A DNA stretch of 64,000 nt, taken from assembly GCA_036008465.1 (NCBI GenBank), contig DASYNP010000107.1, positions 34,279 to 98,278 on the forward strand, in the 5' to 3' direction. Position numbers and translations under genes: made by a program. Origin of the DNA: DASPSM01 sp036008465. GTDB lineage: Bacteria; Planctomycetota; Planctomycetia; Planctomycetales; Planctomycetaceae. This document shows, in pieces, positions 15,656 through 23,545 of the stretch. The notes beneath the pieces are model-generated. The model was not told the DNA's origin. It saw only the letters and a list, made by a program, of their open reading frames with translations, and made no database searches. Position 1 is the stretch's first letter. Every line of letters begins with the position of its first letter.

Positions 15656-18195
15656 GGAACGCAGCTTCCCCCGGCCGACATTTCCGACGCGCGGCACTGC
15701 CCTTGGCGCTTGCCACGGCGTTCGTCCCGCTCTGCGCAGGTTTCGGCGCCGCCGACGACGCCTCGTCAAAGCCGAGCAAAAAAGCGACCGCCGACTCTCA
15801 GTCCAAATCAACGTCCAAAAAAGTCGCCGTCGAGCCGCCGGCAAAGCTCTCGCTCGTGCCGTCGAAATTCGAGTTCTTCAATCCGCGGAGCACGCTGCAA
15901 CTGGTCGCAACTGGCACGTACGCCCATGATCGAATCCGCGATTTGACGGCCGACGTGAAACTGACCAGCTCGGACCCGAACGTCGCCCGCATCAAGGGGA
16001 CGGCGGTCGTTCCGGTCGGCGACGGCACCGCGACGATCACCGCCAAGATCGGCGAGCGCGAAGCCACGGCCGAAGTTGTCGTCCGAGGTCTTGATGCGCC
16101 CGCTGCCGTGAGTTTCAAGAACGAGACGCTCCCGGCCCTCACCAAGGCCGGCTGCAACATGGGGGCCTGTCACGGTTCTCCGTCCGGCAAGAACGGCTTT
16201 CGTCTGTCGCTGCGGGGCTTCGATCCGCCGCTCGACATCCTCACCCTGCGGACCGAGTACTACGGCCGCCGCACAAACCTGATGGACCCGGCCGAGAGCC
16301 TGATCCTGAAAAAGCCGCTGATGGAAGTGGCGCACGGCGGCGGGCGACGCCTCCACAAGGGGGACGCCTGCTACCGAGTGCTGTTCGACTGGATCTCCGC
16401 CGGCATGCCGATCGACGCCGCCGGCACGCCCGACCTGGTCAAGATCGTGGCCTCGCCCGGCCTGCGCGTGTTCCACGATCTGGGGAAGCGGCAACAGCTG
16501 AGAGTCGACGGCTACTTCAGCGATGGCAGCGTGCAGGATCTCACCGCGCTTTGCGTCTTCAGCTCGTCGAACGAATCTGTGGCGACCGTCTCGGCCGACG
16601 GGCTGGTGGAGAAGACGGGCCGCGGCGAGACGGCCATCCTGGCTCGCTTCCTCGACAAGATGTCGACGGCCTACATCACCTTCCTGGAAGACGTGAAGGG
16701 CTTCGCCTGGAACAATCCGCCGGCCAGCAACTTCGTCGACTCGCTCGTCTATGACAAGCTCAAGCAGCTGCAGATCGTCCCCTCGGAGCCCTGCAGCGAT
16801 GAAGAATTCGTCCGACGCGCGTATCTCGACGCCGACGGGCGCCTGCCGCGACCCGAAGAGACGGTCGTCTTCTTGGGCAGCCACGATCCAAATAAGCGCG
16901 GCAAGCTGGTGGACGACCTCGTGGACAGTGCCGATTGTGCCGCGTTCTGGACGCTCAAGTGGTGCGATGTGCTGCGGGCCAACAGCAAGAAGCTCGAGCC
17001 AGCCGGGGTCCGCAAGTTCCGCCGCTGGGTCTACGAAAGCGTGCTGGCGGACAAGCCGCTCGACCAGATGGCCCGCGAGTTATTGACGTCACAGGGGAGC
17101 GTTTTCGAGAATCCGGCCGCCAACTATTGGCGGGCCAGCCGCGATCCACAGGACGCGACCGAGACGACGGCCCAGCTCTTTTTGGGCATCCGCATTCAGT
17201 GCGCGAAATGTCACAACCACCCGTTCGAGCGCTGGTCTCAGGACAACTATTACGGCATCGCCGCCGCCTTCGCCCGCGTGGGCCGCCGACCGGGGGGGAA
17301 CGCGAAGGACGAAGAGGTCGTGTTCCGCGAGAATGCGGGAGAGATCCAGCAGCCGCGGACCGGGCAGACGATGAAGGTGCATCTACTGCTGAAGGGAGAC
17401 GTCGATGTGCCGTCCGACGAAGACCGCCGGGCCGTCTTTGCCAGTTGGCTCACGGCATCCGATAACCCGTTCTTCGCGCGCACCTGCGTCAACCGCATTT
17501 GGGGCCACCTGATGGGCCGCGGCATCGTCGAGCCGGTCGACGACTTCCGCGATTCCAATCCGCCGTCCAATGCCAAACTGCTCGACGAGCTGGCCCATCA
17601 ATTCGTCACCCACGGCTACAGCAGCAAATGGGTGATGCGGACCATCATGCACAGCCACATCTACGAGCTGTCGGCCCGCAAGAATGAATTCAACAAAGAC
17701 GACGAGCTCTATTTCTCGCACGCCAACACGCGAATGCTGACGGCCGAACAACTGTTGGACGCTATCTGTTCCGTCACAAACGTGCCCGAGCACTTTACCG
17801 GGCTGCCGGCGGGCACGCGGGCCGTCGAGCTGCCCGATCCGCCGACCGACAATTATTTCCTCAAGATCTTCGGCCAGCCGCAGCGCGAGATGGCCTGCCA
17901 ATGCGAGCGATCGACCGATTCCAACCTGTCGCAGGCGCTGCAGATGATCAACGGGCCGGTCGTCCACAACAAGCTGCGCGACGACTCGGGCCGCATCCCG
18001 CAGATGATCAAGGCGGGCAAAAAGGACGACGAGATCGTCGCGTCGCTCTATCTAACCGCCCTTTCGCGGCAGCCGGCCGCCGAGGAAATGGCTGCCTCGA
18101 AGGCACACATCGCTCGCTCGTCGGACCGCCGGCAGGCCCTCGAAGACGTCGGCTGGGCGATCCTCAACTGCAAAGAATTCTTGTTCCAACATTAA
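15652..18195 (+). CDS. Ig-like/DUF1549/DUF1553 secreted protein
   Basis: An 847-residue planctomycete-type protein. It has a signal peptide (ALPLALATAFVPLCAGFGAAD), a Lys/Ser-rich linker, a bacterial Ig-like domain (about 60-145), then GCNMGACHGSPSGKNGF (167-183) and a second Ig-like segment. DUF1549 begins near 360 (FVDSLVYDKLKQL, RAYLDADGRLP) with a c-type haem-like CAKCHNHPFERW, and DUF1553 follows (ASDNPFFARTCVNRIWGHLMGRGIV, SALQMINGPVVHNKL). These proteins are abundant in planctomycetes, often near sulfatases or sugar degradation genes; their biochemistry is not established. No DUF1501 partner follows on this strand. Confidence 0.88.
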   Translation: MRNAASPGRHFRRAALPLALATAFVPLCAGFGAADDASSKPSKKATADSQSKSTSKKVAVEPPAKLSLVPSKFEFFNPRSTLQLVATGTYAHDRIRDLTADVKLTSSDPNVARIKGTAVVPVGDGTATITAKIGEREATAEVVVRGLDAPAAVSFKNETLPALTKAGCNMGACHGSPSGKNGFRLSLRGFDPPLDILTLRTEYYGRRTNLMDPAESLILKKPLMEVAHGGGRRLHKGDACYRVLFDWISAGMPIDAAGTPDLVKIVASPGLRVFHDLGKRQQLRVDGYFSDGSVQDLTALCVFSSSNESVATVSADGLVEKTGRGETAILARFLDKMSTAYITFLEDVKGFAWNNPPASNFVDSLVYDKLKQLQIVPSEPCSDEEFVRRAYLDADGRLPRPEETVVFLGSHDPNKRGKLVDDLVDSADCAAFWTLKWCDVLRANSKKLEPAGVRKFRRWVYESVLADKPLDQMARELLTSQGSVFENPAANYWRASRDPQDATETTAQLFLGIRIQCAKCHNHPFERWSQDNYYGIAAAFARVGRRPGGNAKDEEVVFRENAGEIQQPRTGQTMKVHLLLKGDVDVPSDEDRRAVFASWLTASDNPFFARTCVNRIWGHLMGRGIVEPVDDFRDSNPPSNAKLLDELAHQFVTHGYSSKWVMRTIMHSHIYELSARKNEFNKDDELYFSHANTRMLTAEQLLDAICSVTNVPEHFTGLPAGTRAVELPDPPTDNYFLKIFGQPQREMACQCERSTDSNLSQALQMINGPVVHNKLRDDSGRIPQMIKAGKKDDEIVASLYLTALSRQPAAEEMAASKAHIARSSDRRQALEDVGWAILNCKEFLFQH

Positions 18196-18338
18196 CACCG
18201 CTCGGGTATTGATTCGGGGCTCGTTTCGACCGGCAGTTCGGGTCGGTAGAATGGCGTTGCCCGGCGCTGCCGAACTGAGACGCGCTGATTGCTCGGGCGT
18301 GCCTTTCGCCCCACCCGGCCCAGCGGAAGCACGGAATC

Positions 18339-19202
18339 GTGTCCAGCCCGCGCTCGTCTGATCGCCCCTCGTCTCTAAGAGGTCGCGCGCTGCGATCATT
18401 GAAGCATATTGCCTCGCGGTCGCTGCCTCGCCGCAACCCGCCTCTTGAGTCCGATCGCCTGTCTCCCGTTTCGCGGGAACGATTCCGCAGGCCCAAGCCA
18501 GGCGAAGCAAACGGTGCGGCAACTGCGACATCCCTCGGTCCTCGCATTCCTCTGGCGGCCAAGCTGGCTTACACGGCATTCATGGCCGTGCTGATTCCCT
18601 CTTACACGTATTTCTACGGGCCGACGAACTTTCTCTACTTCTGCGACGTGGCCCTGTTGGTGACGCTGGTCGCGATGTGGACCGAGAGCCCGCTCTTGGC
18701 GTCGATCGCGGCTGTGAACGTGCTCCTGCCGCAAATCGTCTGGTGCGCCGATTTCGTCGGTGGACTGCTCGGGCACCATCTGACAGGCATGACTCGGTAT
18801 ATGTTCGCAGGCAATACGTCGCCGCTCGCCTTATTCAAGCATGGGCTGTCATTCTTTCACTGTTGGATTCCGTTCCTGGCGTTCTGGCTCGTCTGGCGTC
18901 TCGGCTACGACCGCCGCGCTGTGGCGATCTGGACCATGGCGGGGTGGGCGATTCTGCTCGTGTGCTATTTCTTGATGCCGGCCCCGCCGGCCCCGCCCGA
19001 CAACCCGGATCTGCCGGTGAACATCAACTACGTCTACAACATGGACGACGCAAATCCCCCGCAAACCTGGATGCCGCCGCTTGCCTGGCTGGCGCTCCTG
19101 ATGGGTGCGTATCCCGCGTTGATCTGGATCCCGACGCACGTCATCCTCTCAAAAACCGTCGGCCCGCGGCTCGCAGAACCGCGCGGTCGCACCGCGAGCT
19201 AA
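18339..19202 (+). CDS. Multi-pass membrane protein of unknown function
   Basis: A 287-residue product with about six hydrophobic segments between residues 75 and 275, including LAYTAFMAVLIPSYTYF, FCDVALLVTLVAMW, LASIAAVNVLLPQIVW and AIWTMAGWAILLVCYFLM. A Pro-rich loop with NINYVYNMDD precedes the last segment. I do not recognise a named family, although the regular layout and codon use look like a real gene. The start (GTG 18339, weak GGAA upstream) is uncertain; the Ser/Arg-rich first 65 residues could be partly untranslated. It ends 4 bases into the convergent minus-strand gene. Confidence 0.7.
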   Translation: MSSPRSSDRPSSLRGRALRSLKHIASRSLPRRNPPLESDRLSPVSRERFRRPKPGEANGAATATSLGPRIPLAAKLAYTAFMAVLIPSYTYFYGPTNFLYFCDVALLVTLVAMWTESPLLASIAAVNVLLPQIVWCADFVGGLLGHHLTGMTRYMFAGNTSPLALFKHGLSFFHCWIPFLAFWLVWRLGYDRRAVAIWTMAGWAILLVCYFLMPAPPAPPDNPDLPVNINYVYNMDDANPPQTWMPPLAWLALLMGAYPALIWIPTHVILSKTVGPRLAEPRGRTAS

Positions 19203-21616
19203 CGGAGTAGAGGATCGATGCCGACGCTGCATTGGGGGCACCGAACATAACCCTTGCCTAGACACACCGGGCAAATGCGTCTGACCCGCGGCGTAGTTGT
19301 GTTGGCCCCGATGGCCGGGCTTTGCGGGGAACCGACATTCGTCGGACCATTCAGCGAAGTCTCGCCGCGATTTGGACAAGTTGGAGAGGGGCACGGGATG
19401 CGAGCGAGGCCGTTGCACACCGTACAGCAGCGGTCGTCATAAATGTCCGCAGTCCGTTGACCAGCACGATTGAGGGGTGACGCCTCCGGCGCGCCGGACA
19501 TCGCCAGCGCAATCTTACGATAGCCGACGACCACCTGGACAATGGACGGGCTGACCTTTGCTTCAACGTCGGACCATTTGAGCGCCGGGGCCCCCAGAGC
19601 GGCGGCTGCGCGGGGAATGGAGGGCAGCGACTTCCGGATGAAGGCTGCGGCATTCGGCGCGGGCACGCCACCCGAGTACTTCGCGGTTGACGCGTCGTCG
19701 CGACGTTGGGCTGTGGAGTGAATGGCGAGCACGTGGCCCCGGTCGTCGCAGACCGCTCCGCCGATTGTTCCATGAATCGAGGTCGCGTCATACCACAGTT
19801 TACGGGACAAATCGGCCCATTTTGGACCACCGACTCGCTGGAAATCTCCCGGGAGTGCAGTCACGGTGCCGCGAGTCGTCTTCAGTCCAAGACCTAACCA
19901 GCTTCCTACAGGATAGCCGATCAGCATCACTTGTCGGTCAAGAGGCGGAACTTGATCGGCAAGCGAGATTGGCGGCACGTTCAGCTGGTCGCACCGCAGC
20001 AGGCACAAGTCATCTTGCTGATCGACGTCAACGCAAACAGCCGGGAGACGTCGCTGACGGTTGGCATCGGCCGGATCGATCAGGTCAATCTTGTCGGCTC
20101 TCCCAAGCGTCAGATCGTCGACAACATGGCGGCAGGTGAGCACGTAGTGAGGCGCGACGACAAACCCGGTGCCCCGCGCGACGCAGGCTGTCGACTCGGC
20201 CTGCGGCGCCTCCAGACGCGACAGGCCGTCGCGTTCATCCGGGGGTAACACCAGCGGCATATAACGCCAACCGTGTCCGTGCTCGGCGGCGGCGCCTTCC
20301 TTTGTCGGGACGACTTGGGAATAAAGCTCGGTCGCATCGGCCAGGACCGAATCACTGGGATGGAGGCGGCCGAGCCGCGCCTCGCTGACCACTCGCCCGA
20401 GATTCTGCACCACTTCTTCGGAAGTGGGTGACCGGTCGGCTGCTTCGCTCAAGTGTCGGACGGCTTCGGTATATTTATCCTGACGAATCTCCGCGATCGC
20501 CAGATTGTTCAAGGCAGGGACGTAGCCCGGGATCCGTTGTAGGACGATTTGAAAACTTTTCGCAGCGGCTTGTGGGCTCCGAAACTTTGGAGGTGTGATT
20601 GAACTCAAGATTCCGAGCGTGAAGTCAGCAGCGATCGAGTTTGAATCGACGCGGCTCGCCGTTTCCAGTGTTCTTCGTGCTCCCTCCAAATTCAGGTTCT
20701 TCGTCATTTCGTAGGCTTGCTCAAACAGTTGAGCCGCCTCCTCATGAGCTTTTGCGGCATCGGCTCGCGGCACCCATTGATCTCCCAGTCGGACGAGATT
20801 CTGCCTGGCTCGGTCTTCCCAGACTTGACGATTTGCCTTGAACCAATCTTCGAGGGTCGCTGACATCGTGCGGGTCGCTCTGAAGTCGGTATAGAGAGCC
20901 AGTGCGTCCCTGCCGCTCGAAGAATGCAGGGCCATCGTTTCAAGCGCGCGAAGATCGGCCTGGGTTGCCGGTGCCTTAGGGGCTTCCTTCGGGAGGGCGA
21001 CCGGTGCGACCTTCGCGACGGCGGCGTTTGGCTTTCGCGCGGCGTCCGCTGGTTTTTGCTGCGGGGGAGAGGCGGGGGGCGGAACGACACGCGCAGGCTC
21101 GACATGCGGCGCATTCACAGACGAGCGAACACCCGTCACAGTGGCCGGGTTGTTCGTCATCGACGACGATGGTCGCTTGGCACTGAGGGATTGCCGGGAC
21201 GGCGTTATGGAAATCGGAGCCTCTGCGCTTCTGATGGCCGGAGTTTCAATCGCGGGCTTGGAAGGGGCAACGTCCTTTGATTTGATTCCATCGTCCGGAG
21301 GCGCTTCTGCAATCGCGGGTTGCGCTCGACGACGAGCAATTTCCCGGGCGACCCACAGTCCTCCCACGAGGACGGCGACGCCGACTAAGGCGGCGATTGC
21401 GATTGGAATTCGCGATTTTGTTTTGTTCTGTTCGCGCGCCTCTTGACTCGTGGCGTCGGCCAGGACTTGACCCGCCGGGATCCAGGGCCCGTCATTCCCT
21501 CGCCGGACGGGCGTCTCGGGGGTAATGCGGCCCGCCTTGAGAACTCCCCGCAGTTCATTTTCGGTCAGCGGGCCGAGAGTTTTGAGTCCTACGCGAACGT
21601 GCCAGCCATCGCTCAT
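19199..21616 (-). CDS. GYF_2-like / transmembrane / trypsin-like protein with lost catalytic Ser and C-terminal zinc motifs
   Basis: 805 residues. Order: a GYF_2-like domain (WHVRVGLKTLGPLTENEL, residues 4-50), one transmembrane helix (near 70-92), a long Ala/Pro-rich linker, a TPR-like helical region, and a trypsin/DegP-type fold. His497 (TCRHVVDD) and Asp536 (QDDLCLL) fit the triad, but the nucleophile motif reads HGTIGGAV, with Ile618 (codon ATC) where GxSGG needs Ser. The C-terminus has DnaJ-like Cys pairs (CTVCNG, CPVCLGKGYVRCPQC) that should bind zinc. It is probably a non-catalytic, membrane-anchored binding protein. I start at ATG 21616 (MSDGWHV), which overlaps the stop of the SRAP fragment. 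Confidence 0.8.
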   Translation of the reverse strand: MSDGWHVRVGLKTLGPLTENELRGVLKAGRITPETPVRRGNDGPWIPAGQVLADATSQEAREQNKTKSRIPIAIAALVGVAVLVGGLWVAREIARRRAQPAIAEAPPDDGIKSKDVAPSKPAIETPAIRSAEAPISITPSRQSLSAKRPSSSMTNNPATVTGVRSSVNAPHVEPARVVPPPASPPQQKPADAARKPNAAVAKVAPVALPKEAPKAPATQADLRALETMALHSSSGRDALALYTDFRATRTMSATLEDWFKANRQVWEDRARQNLVRLGDQWVPRADAAKAHEEAAQLFEQAYEMTKNLNLEGARRTLETASRVDSNSIAADFTLGILSSITPPKFRSPQAAAKSFQIVLQRIPGYVPALNNLAIAEIRQDKYTEAVRHLSEAADRSPTSEEVVQNLGRVVSEARLGRLHPSDSVLADATELYSQVVPTKEGAAAEHGHGWRYMPLVLPPDERDGLSRLEAPQAESTACVARGTGFVVAPHYVLTCRHVVDDLTLGRADKIDLIDPADANRQRRLPAVCVDVDQQDDLCLLRCDQLNVPPISLADQVPPLDRQVMLIGYPVGSWLGLGLKTTRGTVTALPGDFQRVGGPKWADLSRKLWYDATSIHGTIGGAVCDDRGHVLAIHSTAQRRDDASTAKYSGGVPAPNAAAFIRKSLPSIPRAAAALGAPALKWSDVEAKVSPSIVQVVVGYRKIALAMSGAPEASPLNRAGQRTADIYDDRCCTVCNGLARIPCPSPTCPNRGETSLNGPTNVGSPQSPAIGANTTTPRVRRICPVCLGKGYVRCPQCSVGIDPLLR

Positions 21617-21924
21617 CGTTTGCCCTTCGAGACGCGACCTATTTTCGCGCCGAAGCACAGAAGGTCGTTGCGCGGACGGCCGAGGGACGCGACCGTAGCG
21701 GCGCGAGCGTTGACGAGCAGCGGACTAGCCTTCGGGTCCTTCGACCAACTCGGCACGAGTCCCAATCGCATCAACGAGATTTCGCGAGTCGTGCCGGACT
21801 GCAGGACGACCGCCACTCGGGACGTGGGCGCGATGTTAAACCGCGGCGACAGTTCCGGATCGCGCCGGGTGAAAATCTCGACGAGACTGGAAACGTCGGT
21901 TCGAAGCGTGAATCGGCCATACAT
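21613..21924 (-). pseudogene. Truncated SRAP (YedK/HMCES-like) gene with catalytic Cys replaced
   Basis: Starts MYGRFTLRTDVSSLVEIF and continues PRFNIAPTSRVAVV, LMRLGLVPSWSKDP and NARAATVA, which match the first half of SOS-response-associated peptidases that crosslink to abasic sites in ssDNA. Functional members begin M-C-G-R; here codon 2 is TAT (Tyr), one base from TGT (Cys). The frame ends at residue 103, about half the usual length, just after the NARAE motif. Both defects argue for a decayed gene. Its stop (TGA 21613-21615) overlaps the start of the next gene by 4 bases, so it may still act as a translational lead-in. Confidence 0.75.
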
Positions 21925-22083
21925 GCCGCAACCTCCGTGCTGCTTGGTTCAGCAATTCTGTTGTGGCTAGATGATACTGGGTGCTCGATAGATTTCGAAC
22001 AGCATCCCATCGCACAGGAACGCATCGAAAGCGAGGCGAGACTCGTCTCGCAGAGTCCGGCACCCCGATCGTCGTCCCGCACT

Positions 22084-23541
22084 TCAGGCCACGATCGGCG
22101 GGTGCGTGAGCAGGTCGCCGACGACGTGGGCGCCGGTGACGGCCGGGTCGGTGAGGGCCTCGTCCCGGCCCTGGTGGGGATAGGTGAGGCGGTTGTGGTC
22201 GATGCCGAGCTGGTGCATCAAGGTGGCCAGGAGGCTCGGGCAGGTCACAATCTTTTCGACCGCCTTGTAGCCGAATTCGTCGGTCGCCCCGTGCACGTAG
22301 CCGGCTCGAAAACCGCCGCCGGCCAAGAGCAGGCTGAAGGCGTAGCGGTTGTGGTCGCGGCCGGTGCCGCCTTGCGTGATGGGGAGCCGTCCGAATTCAC
22401 CCGCCCACCAGACGATTGTGCTCTCCAAGAGGCCGCGCTGTTTGAGGTCTGCGATCAGCGCGGCCGTCGGCTGGTCAACCTGCGGGCAGACCTTTCGCAG
22501 TCCCGACGCGATCGCGTTGTGGTGGTCCCAAGGCATCGTGCCGGAGGCGATCGGTGCGGTCACCTGGATATAGCGGACGCCCTCCTCGACCAGTCGCCGC
22601 GCCATGAGACAGCGCGTGCCAAAGTTCGCCGTCAGCGGGTTGTCGAGCCCATAGAGCCGGCGGGTGGCGGCCGTCTCGTGCGAGAGGTCCAAGAGCCCCT
22701 CCGCATGCAGCTGCATACGAGCAGCCAACTCGTAGCTTTTGATGCGCGCCTCGAGATCGTTTTCGCGCGGGAAAAGCTGGCGGCGTTCTTCGTTCAGTTC
22801 GGTCAAAAGGGCCAGGTTGTTGCGTTCGACTTCTGCCGGCATTTTTCGCGAAGCATGCAGGTCGAGGACTGCCGCACCACGCGATTGGATTTCGGTTCCG
22901 CGAAATTGCGCGGGGAGCCAGCCATTTTCCCACAGCGTGGTGCCGCCGTTGTTGTAACCGTCCGGATCGCGGAGGACGACGTACGCCGGCAGGTCCTGGT
23001 TCGCCGTGCCCAGCGCGTAACTGACCCAGGCGCCGAAGGTCGGCCGGCCGGGAAAGATCTTGCCCGTGGTCAGGCAGCGGAGCCCCTGCGGATGGTTATT
23101 GTTGTCGCAGACCATCGACCGCACGAGGCACAACTCGTCGGCAACCGAACCGATCTGGGGCAACAGTTCGCTGATTTCCATTCCGCACTGCCCCTGCGGA
23201 CGGAAGTGAAACGGCGAACCCATCAGCAGGTTGGCCTGGCTGCCGGGCTGGAAGCTTTCCACCTTTTGCGGATGCTTTTGGCCGCTGCGCTTCGCGAGTT
23301 CGGGTTTCGGGTCGAACAGGTCGACCTGGCTCGGACCGCCGTTTTGCATCAAGAGAATGACGGCCTTGGCCTGGGCGGCAAAATGCCCCGAGCGCGGCGA
23401 GAGGTCGGTACCGCCGAGGCTGTCTTCCGCAGCCAATTCCCGCGCGAGCAGATGCGAAAGTGCCAGCGAGCCGAACCCCATCGCAGAGCGTTCGAGAAAC
23501 GCCCTGCGTGAGAATGCCGGCTGGAAGATTTCGTTTCGCAC
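22084..23541 (-). CDS. DUF1501 family protein with Tat signal
   Basis: A 485-residue member of the DUF1501 family (alkaline-phosphatase-like fold), common in planctomycetes beside DUF1549/DUF1553 proteins. The N-terminus has a twin-arginine signal (SRRAFLERSAMGFGSLALSHLLA). LLMQNGGPSQVDLFDPKPEL, WAGEFGRLPITQGGTGRDHN and GGGFRAGYVHGATDEFGYKAVE are family motifs; the GRDHN segment fits the metal-site region. The open frame extends 168 bases upstream into the preceding gene; I chose the GTG at 23541, four bases after that gene's stop. The pair is expected to be coexpressed and exported. Confidence 0.9.
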   Translation of the reverse strand: MRNEIFQPAFSRRAFLERSAMGFGSLALSHLLARELAAEDSLGGTDLSPRSGHFAAQAKAVILLMQNGGPSQVDLFDPKPELAKRSGQKHPQKVESFQPGSQANLLMGSPFHFRPQGQCGMEISELLPQIGSVADELCLVRSMVCDNNNHPQGLRCLTTGKIFPGRPTFGAWVSYALGTANQDLPAYVVLRDPDGYNNGGTTLWENGWLPAQFRGTEIQSRGAAVLDLHASRKMPAEVERNNLALLTELNEERRQLFPRENDLEARIKSYELAARMQLHAEGLLDLSHETAATRRLYGLDNPLTANFGTRCLMARRLVEEGVRYIQVTAPIASGTMPWDHHNAIASGLRKVCPQVDQPTAALIADLKQRGLLESTIVWWAGEFGRLPITQGGTGRDHNRYAFSLLLAGGGFRAGYVHGATDEFGYKAVEKIVTCPSLLATLMHQLGIDHNRLTYPHQGRDEALTDPAVTGAHVVGDLLTHPPIVA

Positions 23542-23545
23542 CGAC

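Noticed and set aside
13475..15844. A 789-codon open frame on the minus strand opposite the PPC gene
   Set aside because: It mirrors the high-GC plus-strand gene codon for codon, is very Arg-rich, has no domain or start signal, while the plus strand encodes recognisable PPC domains and a signal peptide.
21937..23511. A 524-codon plus-strand frame opposite the DUF1501 gene
   Set aside because: Antisense to a protein with clear family motifs; composition typical of shadow frames.
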